This document shows, one piece after another, positions 8,549 to 17,239 of a DNA stretch of 43,139 nucleotides (its first letter is position 1; the number at the start of each line of letters is the position of its first letter). Under the pieces are notes generated by a model. That model had not been told where the DNA came from. It was given only the letters and a program-made list of their open reading frames with translations, and ran no database searches. The DNA is from Bacteroidales bacterium (lineage in GTDB: Bacteria; Bacteroidota; Bacteroidia; Bacteroidales; UBA3824). A program made the position numbers and the translations under genes. The DNA lies in NCBI GenBank assembly GCA_017543645.1, contig JAFYFR010000082.1:1-43139 (forward strand), written 5' to 3'.

Positions 8549-9214
8549 ATGAAGAAACTAACATCATATTTAGCCATATTTGCGGTACTGTGTTCAGCGG
8601 CTCTGTCGTGCCACAAAGAGGACGGCGAAGATTGGGAACTCTATTCCACATACTTGAAAGCTATTATCAAAGGTCAAAATCTCAAGACAATAGATGCCGA
8701 ATTCTGTGAATTGGACAGCTTGGAACGTGAAAAAATGCAGATAACGAGGTTTTTGGGCGATAGCAAAAAGGCCGTCACCATATCTGCAAATGCAAACGGA
8801 CACCAGCTGTTGATGACCCTGAAGGACACCACGGCACGTATGTACCAGCTGAATCTCGGCAAAGTGCCAAAGACTACCGATGTGTTTTCGGAACTGATGG
8901 TTGGCGACACCACTCGACAAGACAGCGTGTCATTTGCCAAGTTAAAAATAGAAACTCTGATATTTTACCGCGCCATAGGCTGCGAGCCGGGTGTAGACGC
9001 ATATTATTTCTCGACATTCGGACACGTAAACATCAACTACTTTGAAGAATACTCCACAGGAAATTTTTCTGCCGTCATGAGCAACGTAGATGGCGACACT
9101 TTCACCATAAGGGAAGGAAACTTTCTGATTCAGGGCAAACCGTGGTCGAGAGTTCCCGACTCGCTAAAAGTAGACTCATTAAAAAACCTCAGTCCATTGC
9201 CCGAGCAAGAGTAA
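8549..9214 (+). CDS. Lipoprotein of unknown function
   Basis: The 221-residue product carries a signal peptide ending in the lipobox SAALSC (Cys at residue 21) followed by an acidic run (HKEDGED). Beyond that there is a charged helical segment (residues 30-70) and then a mix of short strands (YYFSTFGHVNINYFEEY). The C-terminal WSRVPDSLKVDSLKNL is reminiscent of small Bacteroidales-only lipoproteins, but I cannot assign a family. The 3' end overlaps the convergent comF gene by 26 bases. Confidence 0.8.
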   Translation: MKKLTSYLAIFAVLCSAALSCHKEDGEDWELYSTYLKAIIKGQNLKTIDAEFCELDSLEREKMQITRFLGDSKKAVTISANANGHQLLMTLKDTTARMYQLNLGKVPKTTDVFSELMVGDTTRQDSVSFAKLKIETLIFYRAIGCEPGVDAYYFSTFGHVNINYFEEYSTGNFSAVMSNVDGDTFTIREGNFLIQGKPWSRVPDSLKVDSLKNLSPLPEQE

Positions 9215-9905
9215 AAACGCTTACCCTAACTCCTTGAATAGTTTTGAGTTCGTTGACACACGACTCCAAAGTTGAACCCGTTGTAAGCACGTCGTCGACC
9301 AGAAGAAGATGCTTGCCGTACACAGCGGGGTTAAAAACTGCTTTAAAAAGATTCAGCGAGTTTAAATAACGCTCAAAACGGTGTTTCTTTGTCTGCGTAG
9401 TATTATAGACAGTCTTTATTAACACACTTGTATCTATTGGAATACCAAGTATCTGCGACAATCCTTGGGCTATCATCAGGCTTTGGTTGTAACCCCGGGT
9501 TTTAAGCTTTTTGGGGTGCAGCGGAACAGGCACAATGTAATCCACATCATTGAACATCCCGCTCTGTTTGAGTCCCTGACCTGCTATTCTGCCGAGGTAC
9601 TCCCCTATTTCGGGTCTTCCTCTGTATTTCAAATCATGTATGAGTAACTGTAATAGACCGCATTTGATATATTTAAAATACGAACATCCATGCACCACTG
9701 GGGTCTTGTTTAAAAACAAGTCAGTTACCTCGTTTGGTTCTTCTTTGTGCATATCCGTAGTACCCAAATTGACAAGGCAAGGGAGGCATATACAATGCTC
9801 GCTATCGGTGAGCGGTTTTCCGCAACCGTAGCAAACAACGGGATAAGCCACATCCACCATGTCGGAAAGAAACTGCCGTGTTACTTGTAGCACCTTCATT
9901 TTCAA
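9189..9905 (-). CDS. comF: ComF-family phosphoribosyltransferase
   Basis: ComF proteins are type I phosphoribosyltransferase-fold proteins linked to natural transformation and to handling of incoming single-stranded DNA. The 238-residue protein has the N-terminal zinc-binding cysteines (C25xxC28 and C40xxC43), the DLKYRGRPEIG segment, VPVPLHPKKLKTRGYNQS, and the PRPP-binding loop LLVDDVLTTGST at residues 201-212. It is the last gene of a minus-strand operon: it begins directly after the stop codon of the acyltransferase gene. The presence of both comEC and comF suggests that DNA uptake could occur in this organism. Confidence 0.92.
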   Translation of the reverse strand: MKMKVLQVTRQFLSDMVDVAYPVVCYGCGKPLTDSEHCICLPCLVNLGTTDMHKEEPNEVTDLFLNKTPVVHGCSYFKYIKCGLLQLLIHDLKYRGRPEIGEYLGRIAGQGLKQSGMFNDVDYIVPVPLHPKKLKTRGYNQSLMIAQGLSQILGIPIDTSVLIKTVYNTTQTKKHRFERYLNSLNLFKAVFNPAVYGKHLLLVDDVLTTGSTLESCVNELKTIQGVRVSVFTLARAMD

Positions 9906-10823
9906 TTAGTCATAAAAACCACTTGAAACAACCTCGCCCTTTTCGTTTCGGATTCGTTTCCAACGTTTGTGAGTCCACAGCCAGTATGCAGGTTCGCGTT
10001 TAAGCGATTCTTCAAGTTTGCTCATATATTTGGATGAAATTTCGCCAGGTTCACATTTCTCAGGATCTTCCACTAACATTGATATATACTGCTGGTAATG
10101 TCCCCTCGAAACCTTGCGCGACTCCAAATAGATAATAGGGAGATTGAACATTTTGGCATAAACCTCGATACCGTGCAGCACACCAGTGTCGATACCCATA
10201 AAGTTGGTCCAGAAACATCTGCGCGTATTGGAAGGATTCTGGTCGCCGAGCATCACAAAGCCCATGTGGTCATGTTCGCGCATGGCAAACATATACTTGG
10301 TTTTCTCTATCGGACAGAGATAAGTGCCACGGTGCTGACGGCAAGTTTTGATGTACCTATCTATGTATCTGTTGTGTATTGGTTTATAAAGAACAGCCAT
10401 GCTGTGACTATGTTCGTAACGGACGGTCTGCGTAGCCCATTCCCAGTTGCCATAATGCGAAAACGCCACAATCATGCTCTTGCCCTGCTTGTAAAGGCTC
10501 TCTGTAAGTTCCTTATTCTCATACGGATAACGTTGGGCAAGTTTTTCCACTGGGAGCGAATATCCCTTGAAACTTTCCAAAAGCAGGTCGGTGAAATGCC
10601 GGTAAAACTTGCTCTTGATAGATTTCAGCTCCTTGTCGGATTTTTCGGGGAAACACATTCTGAGGTTCTTATCCACCACCTTCACACGGTAACGCGCCAC
10701 CCTGAAAATCAGAAAGCTCATCACGTCTGAAAAAAAGTACATCACCGGAAACGGCGTAATCCTTATTAAAAAAATAAATACCCTGAACGCGAGGTACCCT
10801 ATATATTCAAAAAACTTTTTCAT
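9906..10823 (-). CDS. LpxL/HtrB-type lipid A acyltransferase
   Basis: Members of this family add a secondary acyl chain to the lipid A precursor at the inner membrane. The 305-residue protein has an N-terminal membrane helix (about residues 10-35). The catalytic HX4E motif is SHYGNWE with His123 and Glu128. Further family blocks are GDQNPSNTRRCFWTNFMG and the C-terminal REPAYWLWTHKRWK. It overlaps the upstream gene by 4 bases (ATGA), so the two are translationally coupled, and it is followed directly by comF. It belongs functionally with the Kdo genes at 15.5-18 kb, since Kdo-lipid A is the usual substrate of LpxL. Confidence 0.9.
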   Translation of the reverse strand: MKKFFEYIGYLAFRVFIFLIRITPFPVMYFFSDVMSFLIFRVARYRVKVVDKNLRMCFPEKSDKELKSIKSKFYRHFTDLLLESFKGYSLPVEKLAQRYPYENKELTESLYKQGKSMIVAFSHYGNWEWATQTVRYEHSHSMAVLYKPIHNRYIDRYIKTCRQHRGTYLCPIEKTKYMFAMREHDHMGFVMLGDQNPSNTRRCFWTNFMGIDTGVLHGIEVYAKMFNLPIIYLESRKVSRGHYQQYISMLVEDPEKCEPGEISSKYMSKLEESLKREPAYWLWTHKRWKRIRNEKGEVVSSGFYD

Positions 10824-11587
10824 TTCAATTTCAAATATTCTTTATACAATTCTTTGATGATAATATACAAGTCGTAATCGTTTTTTTGCAAGATATATTC
10901 GCGGCTGAGACGGCAGTGGCGTATAAACTTCTCCGCCTCCTCGATAGAGATATTCAACGTACTCGAGACCACCTGCGGGTTGTATCTCTCGTTGGCCTTG
11001 CGGCTCAGCTCCTCCTGATACTCGAACTTACGGATTTGGTTGTCGGCCTTCATCCTGCGCCGGTTGGGATTGGTAAAAGTAATACCTGTGCTTGCCGCGC
11101 TGCTTATCTGCCGGACTATTTCGGGATTGATGATATTGCTGAACCATTTTTCAATAGCGCGGTTGTCGGCTCGGTTTACCTCCTCGCGGTGCGTATAGTC
11201 GTAAACAAACGAGTTCCAACGGTCGCGGAACACATTTACAGTACCAAGCTCGTAAGTTACCGAATTCAACACTATGTCGCTGATAGTTATCTGGTTGGCA
11301 CCAGCCATCAAATACTGGCCGTTGATAGTGAATCCGGCATCCTCGAAACCAAGACAGGTGATTTTGATGGTATCGGATTCGATCATCAGCACACGGAAAT
11401 AACCCGCCGTATCGGAAATTGATCCAGTCGCCTTCTTTAAATTAATAAGGTGTGCGAACTGCACTCCGTTACCTTTGTCATCAACAAGGCGGCCCCGCAC
11501 CTCGAACACATTGTTCTGCGCATTTACGGAATTTACCCAAAAACCACTCAGTATCAATATGATACTTACAAACAAAAAATTTTTCAC
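10820..11587 (-). CDS. Exported protein with carboxypeptidase-regulatory-like domain
   Basis: The 255-residue protein has a signal peptide (cleavage expected after VNSVNAQ). It is followed by a carboxypeptidase D regulatory-like beta-sandwich at about residues 28-110 (VRGRLVDDKGNGVQFAHLINL, GYFRVLMIESDTIKITCLGF). This domain is common at the N-terminus of TonB receptors but here stands without a plug or barrel. The remaining 140 residues are mostly helical and charged, with no family I recognise. It is the first gene of an operon with the acyltransferase and comF. A -7 box lies 22 bases before the start. Confidence 0.82.
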   Translation of the reverse strand: MKNFLFVSIILILSGFWVNSVNAQNNVFEVRGRLVDDKGNGVQFAHLINLKKATGSISDTAGYFRVLMIESDTIKITCLGFEDAGFTINGQYLMAGANQITISDIVLNSVTYELGTVNVFRDRWNSFVYDYTHREEVNRADNRAIEKWFSNIINPEIVRQISSAASTGITFTNPNRRRMKADNQIRKFEYQEELSRKANERYNPQVVSSTLNISIEEAEKFIRHCRLSREYILQKNDYDLYIIIKELYKEYLKLK

Positions 11588-11609
11588 ACTTCAACTATTT
11601 TATTTTTTG

Positions 11610-11617
11610 CAAAAGTA
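11610..11617 (-). promoter_or_regulatory. Candidate -7 promoter box for the acyltransferase-comF operon
   Basis: On the minus strand the bases read TACTTTTG, matching TAnnTTTG, 22 bases upstream of the ATG at 11587. The -33 region is only T-rich. Confidence 0.55.
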
Positions 11618-11681
11618 TAAAACCGCAGCTTGCAGAAAAACTATTTATAATTGTTTAACTAATAAAAAACAAACTTTAACA

Positions 11682-12524
11682 CTAAAGAGCCACATACCTG
11701 CCCCTTATCTCCGAAATTTTGTCGGCAATACTTTTGAAACCGCTCTCCTTGCATTTGTACGTTCCGCCATCTACAGTGATTTCTGCCTGATTAACAAGGT
11801 TTTGAATCTGACTGAACTCATCAGCTATTTCCTTTACGCCGCTGTCGTGGTAAGCTGTAAGGAACGACAACATCAAATCCATTGATTCACACTGTTTTAG
11901 AATACGCGATGTAAGCTTTGGGTTTAAGTTATAGTTGCCCTTGGTAAGCTCGAAAGCCGTATACATAGCCTCAATCCACGCGCCCGAAATAATCATAGCG
12001 GCAATTTCGCGCTGACCATTCTCAAGCAGATACTTGTCAGAATTGTAAAAAGCCGTAGAAATAATATCAATCATCATCTCCTTGTTGTCCATGTTCTGCT
12101 CCATTTTCTGCATGGTAGGCTCGTCGAAAAATTTCAAAACGCCTAACTGCTCCGACATCATTTTCACCACCGCCATATACTGCAGCACAGTCTGGTTCTG
12201 GTTGAAAAGACTGGCATAGCTCATATCCACACCGTAGACACCAAGGTTGAGAGCCTTGCTCATAGTAGTATTGTATTTTGTGTAAAGTGCCTGACTGTTA
12301 AGCAACGAGGCATCGTATTTGGCATCGGGATGATCCATCAGCACAGCGATTATCTCGTGCGAGGCCGGCAAAGTCTCAAGAACCTTTTCGGCATTTTCCA
12401 AGTCGGTGTTTACAATGAAAGTGTCAGTGGCGACATCCTCGTTGCTCTGTACATTCTGATTGCCCGTGCCACCGCCGCACGAAACAGCAAACAACGCAGC
12501 AATTAATAAACCATAATGTTTCAT
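11682..12524 (-). CDS. Lipoprotein of unknown function
   Basis: The ATG at 12522-12524 gives a well-formed lipoprotein signal (MKHYGLLIAALFAVSCGGG, lipidated Cys at residue 16), so it is preferred over an upstream start that would add ten basic residues. The remainder, about 265 residues, is almost wholly helical and rich in Met, Leu and Glu, with no cofactor or catalytic motif. Such helical lipoproteins are widespread in Bacteroidales, but I do not recognise a named family. It lies alone between the acyltransferase operon and the divergent clpC. Confidence 0.8.
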   Translation of the reverse strand: MKHYGLLIAALFAVSCGGGTGNQNVQSNEDVATDTFIVNTDLENAEKVLETLPASHEIIAVLMDHPDAKYDASLLNSQALYTKYNTTMSKALNLGVYGVDMSYASLFNQNQTVLQYMAVVKMMSEQLGVLKFFDEPTMQKMEQNMDNKEMMIDIISTAFYNSDKYLLENGQREIAAMIISGAWIEAMYTAFELTKGNYNLNPKLTSRILKQCESMDLMLSFLTAYHDSGVKEIADEFSQIQNLVNQAEITVDGGTYKCKESGFKSIADKISEIRGRYVAL

Positions 12525-12633
12525 CTTCTTTTTAGCATTTTTAATAATGCGCAATTTAATAAAAAAAACAAGACATTTTAATATTTTTTAATAAAAAATG
12601 CAGATTTCACCCCGAAAAAACAAATAATTTGTG

Positions 12634-12641
12634 TAAATTTG
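12634..12641 (+). promoter_or_regulatory. Candidate -7 promoter box for clpC
   Basis: TAAATTTG matches TAnnTTTG, 23 bases upstream of the ATG at 12665. I see no CIRCE or other heat-shock operator beside it. Confidence 0.6.
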
Positions 12642-12664
12642 CAAATTGAAACAACATGTAAAAA

Positions 12665-15157
12665 ATGGACGACTCAAAATTTTCGGAGAGACTGAAAGAC
12701 ATACTGCTATACAGCAAAGAAGAAGCTATACGTTTGGGCGACAAAGAGATACTGCCCGAACATTTCTTTTTGGGAATGTTGCGCGATGGTGATTTTGACC
12801 TCATGCATATTATCGAAGGCTGCGGCATCAACACCATCGAAGCCAAAAAATCTATCGAACGGCAGCTCCGACGCGACAAAATGCTCCTGCCTATGGAGGC
12901 GGAGTACATTCCTCTTGCAAAATCCTCACAGAGGATACTCAACCAGGTGCCGGAGGAGGCAAAAAGCCTTCATGCCGAGCAAGCCGGTCCCGAACACCTA
13001 TTACTCACAATATTAAAAGACAAGGAAAACACGGTTACAACTATGTTTAAAGCTAACAATACCGACTACGAGAAACTCAGAGAGAGATTCAAAATAAACC
13101 CAACATTCGAAGCCGGCTTTACCGACGACGACGAGGACGATGACGACTACGACGATGATTCTGACAACAAGACATCGCAGACTAATATGAACTCCGAAAC
13201 GCCAGTTATCGACAATTTCGGAGTTGACCTCACCAAAGCCGCCGAAGAAAACCGCTTAGACCCCATTGTGGGACGTTCAAAAGAGATTGAGCGGCTTGTG
13301 CAGATACTCAGCCGCCGCAAAAAGAACAATCCGGTGCTGATAGGCGAACCCGGTGTTGGCAAATCGGCAATCGCTGAAGGACTTGCTTTGAAAATTATTC
13401 AGAAAAAAGTGTCCCGCGTGCTTTACGGCAAACGTGTGGTGGCACTCGACCTCGCCGCTATAGTGGCAGGAACAAAATACCGAGGACAGTTTGAGGAAAG
13501 GCTGAAATCCATTCTCGGCGAGCTGTCGCGAAATCCCAACATCATACTCTTTATCGACGAGATTCACAACATCGTGGGCGCAGGCTCGGCATCTGGTTCG
13601 CTCGACGCAAGCAACATTCTCAAACCGGCTCTCGCACGGGGTGAGATTCAGTGCATCGGCGCTACAACCTTGGACGAGTACCGCCAGTACATCGAAAAAG
13701 ACGGTGCGCTCGAACGCCGTTTCCAAAAAATCATCGTAGAACCTACCTCAGTTGAGGAATCTATCGAGATTCTCAACAACATCAAAGACAAATACGAAGA
13801 ACACCACAACGTCAGATACACACCCGAGGCTATAGCCGCCTGCGTAAAGCTCACCGACCGCTACATCAGCGACCGTCATCTGCCCGACAAGGCTATCGAC
13901 GCGCTCGACGAGGCTGGTTCGAGGGTTCATATCTCAAAAATCCAAGTTCCCGAAAGAATCGACGATCTTGAGAAACAGATTGACATGACCCGCGAGGACA
14001 AAATCAAAGCTGTTAAGAGCCAGAACTTTGAACTTGCAGCAAGTTTCAGAGACAAAGAGCAGGAACTTCTAAAACTTCTCGACGAAGAAAAAGAGAAATG
14101 GGAGAAAGACCTTGAAAAGAAACGCGAGGTGGTTGACGAATCCAACGTTGAGGAGGTTGTAGCCATGATGACCGGCGTTCCCGTTACCCGCATAGCCCAA
14201 GCCGAAGGCCAGCGGCTCAAAAACATGTACGAGGAGCTGAAAAAGAAGGTGATAGGTCAGGACGAGGCTATAGAAAAGATAGTGAAGGCTATACAACGTA
14301 ACCGCGCAGGACTTAAAGACCCCAACAAACCGATAGGAACATTTGTTTTCTTAGGTCCTACCGGCGTGGGCAAAACTCAGTTAGCCAAGATTTTAGCAGA
14401 GTTCTTGTTCGACAGCAAAGACGCGCTCATCCGCATCGACATGAGCGAATATATGGAAAAATTCTCCGTTTCGCGTATCGTTGGAGCACCTCCCGGATAC
14501 GTCGGTTACGAAGAGGGTGGACAGCTTACCGAAAAAGTTCGCCGCAAACCCTACTCGGTGGTGCTTTTAGACGAGATAGAGAAAGCACATCCCGACATTT
14601 TCAACATACTTTTGCAAGTATTAGACGAAGGACGGCTTACCGATGGTCTTGGAAGGAAGGTGGATTTCAAAAACACTATTCTAATCATGACCTCCAACAT
14701 CGGTTCGCGACAAATCCAGGACTACGGACACGGTTTGGGATTCGGCTCAACCGAGGGCGACGACGCTAACAACAAATCCATTATAGAAAAGGCGTTGAAA
14801 AAAGCTTTCTCGCCAGAGTTTCTCAACCGCATCGACGATGTGATAATGTTCCACAACCTCACCAAAGAGAACATCAACAAGATAATCGACATAGAGCTTG
14901 TAGGTCTTTACAAACGTGTGAGCGACATGGGTTACACATTGACAATCACCGAGAAAGCCAAGGCGTTTATCGCTGAAAAAGGTTTCGACTCAAAATACGG
15001 AGCGCGTCCGCTTAAGCGTGCCATCCAGAAATACCTCGAAGACGAGATGGCAGCAGTAATTATCGACGCAGCAGTAAACCAAGGAGACGAGATTGTGGCA
15101 GACACCGATGAAAAGAACGAAAAGATTGTTATAAGCATCAATTCAAAACAGCAGTAA
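12665..15157 (+). CDS. clpC: ClpC-type ATP-dependent protease ATPase subunit
   Basis: ClpC is a Hsp100 hexameric unfoldase that feeds substrates to ClpP. The 830-residue protein has a double Clp N-domain (residues 1-145) and an acidic linker (about 154-167, almost all Asp). ATPase domain 1 has Walker A GEPGVGKS at 227-234 and Walker B ILFIDE at 294-299. A UVR-like middle segment (about 446-480) marks ClpC rather than ClpB, which has a much longer coiled coil. ATPase domain 2 has Walker A GPTGVGKT at 564-571 and [14 protein letters not shown]. The loop GHGLGFGS contains the LGF tripeptide that docks onto ClpP. The Hpt gene follows 4 bases later and is probably cotranscribed. Confidence 0.95.
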   Translation: MDDSKFSERLKDILLYSKEEAIRLGDKEILPEHFFLGMLRDGDFDLMHIIEGCGINTIEAKKSIERQLRRDKMLLPMEAEYIPLAKSSQRILNQVPEEAKSLHAEQAGPEHLLLTILKDKENTVTTMFKANNTDYEKLRERFKINPTFEAGFTDDDEDDDDYDDDSDNKTSQTNMNSETPVIDNFGVDLTKAAEENRLDPIVGRSKEIERLVQILSRRKKNNPVLIGEPGVGKSAIAEGLALKIIQKKVSRVLYGKRVVALDLAAIVAGTKYRGQFEERLKSILGELSRNPNIILFIDEIHNIVGAGSASGSLDASNILKPALARGEIQCIGATTLDEYRQYIEKDGALERRFQKIIVEPTSVEESIEILNNIKDKYEEHHNVRYTPEAIAACVKLTDRYISDRHLPDKAIDALDEAGSRVHISKIQVPERIDDLEKQIDMTREDKIKAVKSQNFELAASFRDKEQELLKLLDEEKEKWEKDLEKKREVVDESNVEEVVAMMTGVPVTRIAQAEGQRLKNMYEELKKKVIGQDEAIEKIVKAIQRNRAGLKDPNKPIGTFVFLGPTGVGKTQLAKILAEFLFDSKDALIRIDMSEYMEKFSVSRIVGAPPGYVGYEEGGQLTEKVRRKPYSVVLLDEIEKAHPDIFNILLQVLDEGRLTDGLGRKVDFKNTILIMTSNIGSRQIQDYGHGLGFGSTEGDDANNKSIIEKALKKAFSPEFLNRIDDVIMFHNLTKENINKIIDIELVGLYKRVSDMGYTLTITEKAKAFIAEKGFDSKYGARPLKRAIQKYLEDEMAAVIIDAAVNQGDEIVADTDEKNEKIVISINSKQQ

Positions 15158-15161
15158 ATAT

Positions 15162-15518
15162 ATGGCTGATTATAAATATATTAACTTGTCATATCTGAAC
15201 GAAGTCTCAAGTGGCGACCCCGAAACCAAAAAACAGCTCATAAAGCTGTTTTTTGAACAAGTGGACGCCATAAAAAACTCTTTTGAATGTGCGCTTGCCA
15301 TTAACGACAAGGACGAAATCAGAAAAACCGCGCACCTTGCCAAATCGTCCACCAAGATTATGGGCATCAACAACATCTCGGAGCAGATGCAAAAACTCGA
15401 ATACTCTATCAAAGGCAACTCCGAGACTACCGACTGCAAACCCTATATCGATTTCTTCCTCAACAATATAGACAATGCCATAGGCGAACTCAATCAGGAG
15501 CTCGCCTTTTTGGACTAA
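15162..15518 (+). CDS. Hpt-domain histidine phosphotransfer protein
   Basis: Stand-alone Hpt proteins relay phosphoryl groups between receiver domains of multi-step two-component pathways. The 118-residue product is a four-helix bundle with the Hpt motif RKTAHLAKSSTKIMG, where His58 is the expected phosphorylation site. Nothing else is fused to it. It begins 4 bases after clpC, and ends 12 bases from the convergent kdsC-like gene. A receiver-histidine kinase hybrid is encoded 2.6 kb away at 18099-19316 and lacks an Hpt domain of its own, so the two could be partners; this is inference from position only. Confidence 0.9.
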   Translation: MADYKYINLSYLNEVSSGDPETKKQLIKLFFEQVDAIKNSFECALAINDKDEIRKTAHLAKSSTKIMGINNISEQMQKLEYSIKGNSETTDCKPYIDFFLNNIDNAIGELNQELAFLD

Positions 15519-15530
15519 GGGAAATACCGA

Positions 15531-16220
15531 CTAATAAGTGGTTTCAGGAGAGAATGTCTGTGGTGCGATAGAGTTCCGCTCCTTAATGTAAGAGGCATAA
15601 ACGCTATCGAAAGCCACACGCGAATCCACAGCCGCGTTGTACACTCCGAGAGCGGCAAGGAGAAGTTCGCAAACCTCCCGCACAGCGAACCGCTCGCCTA
15701 TGTTGGCAGTGATGTAATCTGCTAAGTTTCTATCCTTTACGTACTCATTGAACATAGGGGTGGAATTACGGCGAATTTGAAATCTCAATCCACAGAGCTT
15801 AGCCACACTCAAATCCAAAATATCATCGAACACAAAGGCAACATCCTCTGGAGAGAGATTGAAATGGTTAAGCACGTGGTTTAAACCTTCGGTTTTGTTT
15901 TTAAAGCCCAAACATTTGAAATTCAAGTGTTCGCGGTTGACAAACTTTTCGGTGGACGGATTTTTTTCGCCCGAAATAATTCCGGCGATGAGAATATCTC
16001 CGCTTACGATTTTTCTACCAAAACGCAAAATATTCAGCCCCATAGAATCCACCTCAGAAAAATATGAATATACACCTTCGCCCTTAACTCCCGAATTGAA
16101 AACACCGTCCCAGTCGAAAGCTATACACCTGATTTTCTGAGCTTTGTCTGCAAAAACAGATGGGGAGGCAACAAACTCTCCTCCCCTATCTGCAAATAAT
16201 TTTAAACTCTGCAAGTCCAT
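15531..16220 (-). CDS. kdsC: KdsC-like HAD phosphatase (Kdo 8-phosphate phosphatase)
   Basis: KdsC removes phosphate from Kdo 8-phosphate, the third step to the LPS sugar Kdo. The 229-residue protein has the HAD motif I FDWDGVFNSG with nucleophile Asp36 and acid/base Asp38, the KdsC-like EVDSMGLNIL, a catalytic Lys region (GFKNKTEGLNHV) and motif III-IV FVFDDILDLSVAKLCGL. Near the end comes ERFAVREVCELLLAALG, which is close to the GAVREVCDLIL of known KdsC. The first 30 residues and last 25 are extra to the roughly 180-residue family core. It is the last gene of the kdsA operon, 6 bases after the transaldolase-CBS gene, which supports the assignment. A related acylneuraminate-type phosphatase cannot be wholly excluded. 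Confidence 0.85.
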   Translation of the reverse strand: MDLQSLKLFADRGGEFVASPSVFADKAQKIRCIAFDWDGVFNSGVKGEGVYSYFSEVDSMGLNILRFGRKIVSGDILIAGIISGEKNPSTEKFVNREHLNFKCLGFKNKTEGLNHVLNHFNLSPEDVAFVFDDILDLSVAKLCGLRFQIRRNSTPMFNEYVKDRNLADYITANIGERFAVREVCELLLAALGVYNAAVDSRVAFDSVYASYIKERNSIAPQTFSPETTY

Positions 16221-16226
16221 GCCAGA

Positions 16227-17234
16227 TTACAACAAATCTTGAATATCCAACATGCCGCAAGGTTTGCCATCGGATGTAACCACCAATGTATCAATCTTAT
16301 ATTGTTTAAACAACTTTGACGAGTCGATAAGGTAGGCATCTTTTTCAATGGTGATGGGCTGTTTCGACGGCAAAGTGGAGAGCTTGCGCGAAAGCACAGC
16401 GTCGCCCTCTTTCTCAACCATACGGCGGAGGTCGCCATCGGTGAAAATGCCGTAGATAGAGCCGTCGTCCTCGGTGATTGTGATTGCGCCAAGTTTAGAG
16501 AGCGTCATCTTAACGAGAGCCTCATTGATGGTGGCGTTTTTAGAGATGGTTGCGTTTTCGGTGCGGAACACATCTTTAACCTGCGAGGTCATAAGTTTGG
16601 TATCCTCGAAAAACTGCTCGGTGCCTACTGTGGTGAAATTGTTCTGCGACATCATCTGCAATACCTTCCACGGAACAGTGATAGTGTGGCAGCCCACGTT
16701 GAGGGCGTTGCGAACGTGTTCGGGATGGCGAACCGACGAGAACATAACTTTTGAATTGTAACCGTAGCGGTTGACAGCGTTAACGCACTGTTCCACAAGC
16801 GAAATGGCATCGTGTCCCTGATCCTGAAGACGGCCTACGAGCGGACAAACGTATGTTGCGCCGGCCTGCATTGCGATGTACGCCTGCTGGAGTGTATATA
16901 TAAGGTGCATGTTTACCATGAATCCCTCGCCACGGAGAATGTTGCACGCCTTTGCGCCTTCGAGCGAGATTGGAATTTTGTATACAGTCTTGGTCTTGTC
17001 GAGTCCGAGGTCGTTTTGACGGTGAGCCTCGCTGATAATCTCCTCGGCTGTACGACCGAGAGCCTCAATCTGAAGAATGGGAACAATCTTGGCGAGTTTG
17101 AGAATAACGCTGTCTACATCGTTGTAACCCTCGCGGTGCATGAAAGTGGGGGTTGTGGTTAGGCCGGTTAAGAATCCGAGTTTGAATGCGTTCTCGATTT
17201 CCGGCAAATTGGCTGAATCTAAATATAATTCCAT
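16227..17234 (-). CDS. Transaldolase-family aldolase fused to KdsD-type CBS pair
   Basis: Residues 1-215 match the small transaldolase/fructose-6-phosphate aldolase (FSA) barrel. The start MELYLDSAN carries the conserved Asp6, VYKIPIS holds the Schiff-base Lys86, and QIEALGRTAEE has Glu57 where transaldolases have Glu and FSA has Gln. Two positions deviate: TTTPTF has Thr28 in place of the near-invariant Asn of TTNPS, and CPLVGR has Leu132 where Tyr or Phe is usual. Residues 225-335 are two CBS domains. Their wording, SIYGIFTDGDLRR and later GMLDIQDLL, closely follows the CBS pair of arabinose-5-phosphate isomerase KdsD (GIFTDGDLRR, HDLL). The gene lies between kdsA (5-base gap) and the kdsC-like gene (6-base gap). 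I infer a role in supplying or controlling arabinose 5-phosphate for Kdo synthesis; the actual reaction is unknown. Confidence 0.88.
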   Translation of the reverse strand: MELYLDSANLPEIENAFKLGFLTGLTTTPTFMHREGYNDVDSVILKLAKIVPILQIEALGRTAEEIISEAHRQNDLGLDKTKTVYKIPISLEGAKACNILRGEGFMVNMHLIYTLQQAYIAMQAGATYVCPLVGRLQDQGHDAISLVEQCVNAVNRYGYNSKVMFSSVRHPEHVRNALNVGCHTITVPWKVLQMMSQNNFTTVGTEQFFEDTKLMTSQVKDVFRTENATISKNATINEALVKMTLSKLGAITITEDDGSIYGIFTDGDLRRMVEKEGDAVLSRKLSTLPSKQPITIEKDAYLIDSSKLFKQYKIDTLVVTSDGKPCGMLDIQDLL

Positions 17235-17239
17235 TTTTA

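Noticed and set aside
16227..17234. Plain pentose-phosphate-pathway transaldolase with unrelated CBS domains
   Set aside because: The CBS wording matches KdsD, the gene is packed between kdsA and kdsC, and two active-site positions deviate; chance fusion is the less likely reading, though not excluded.
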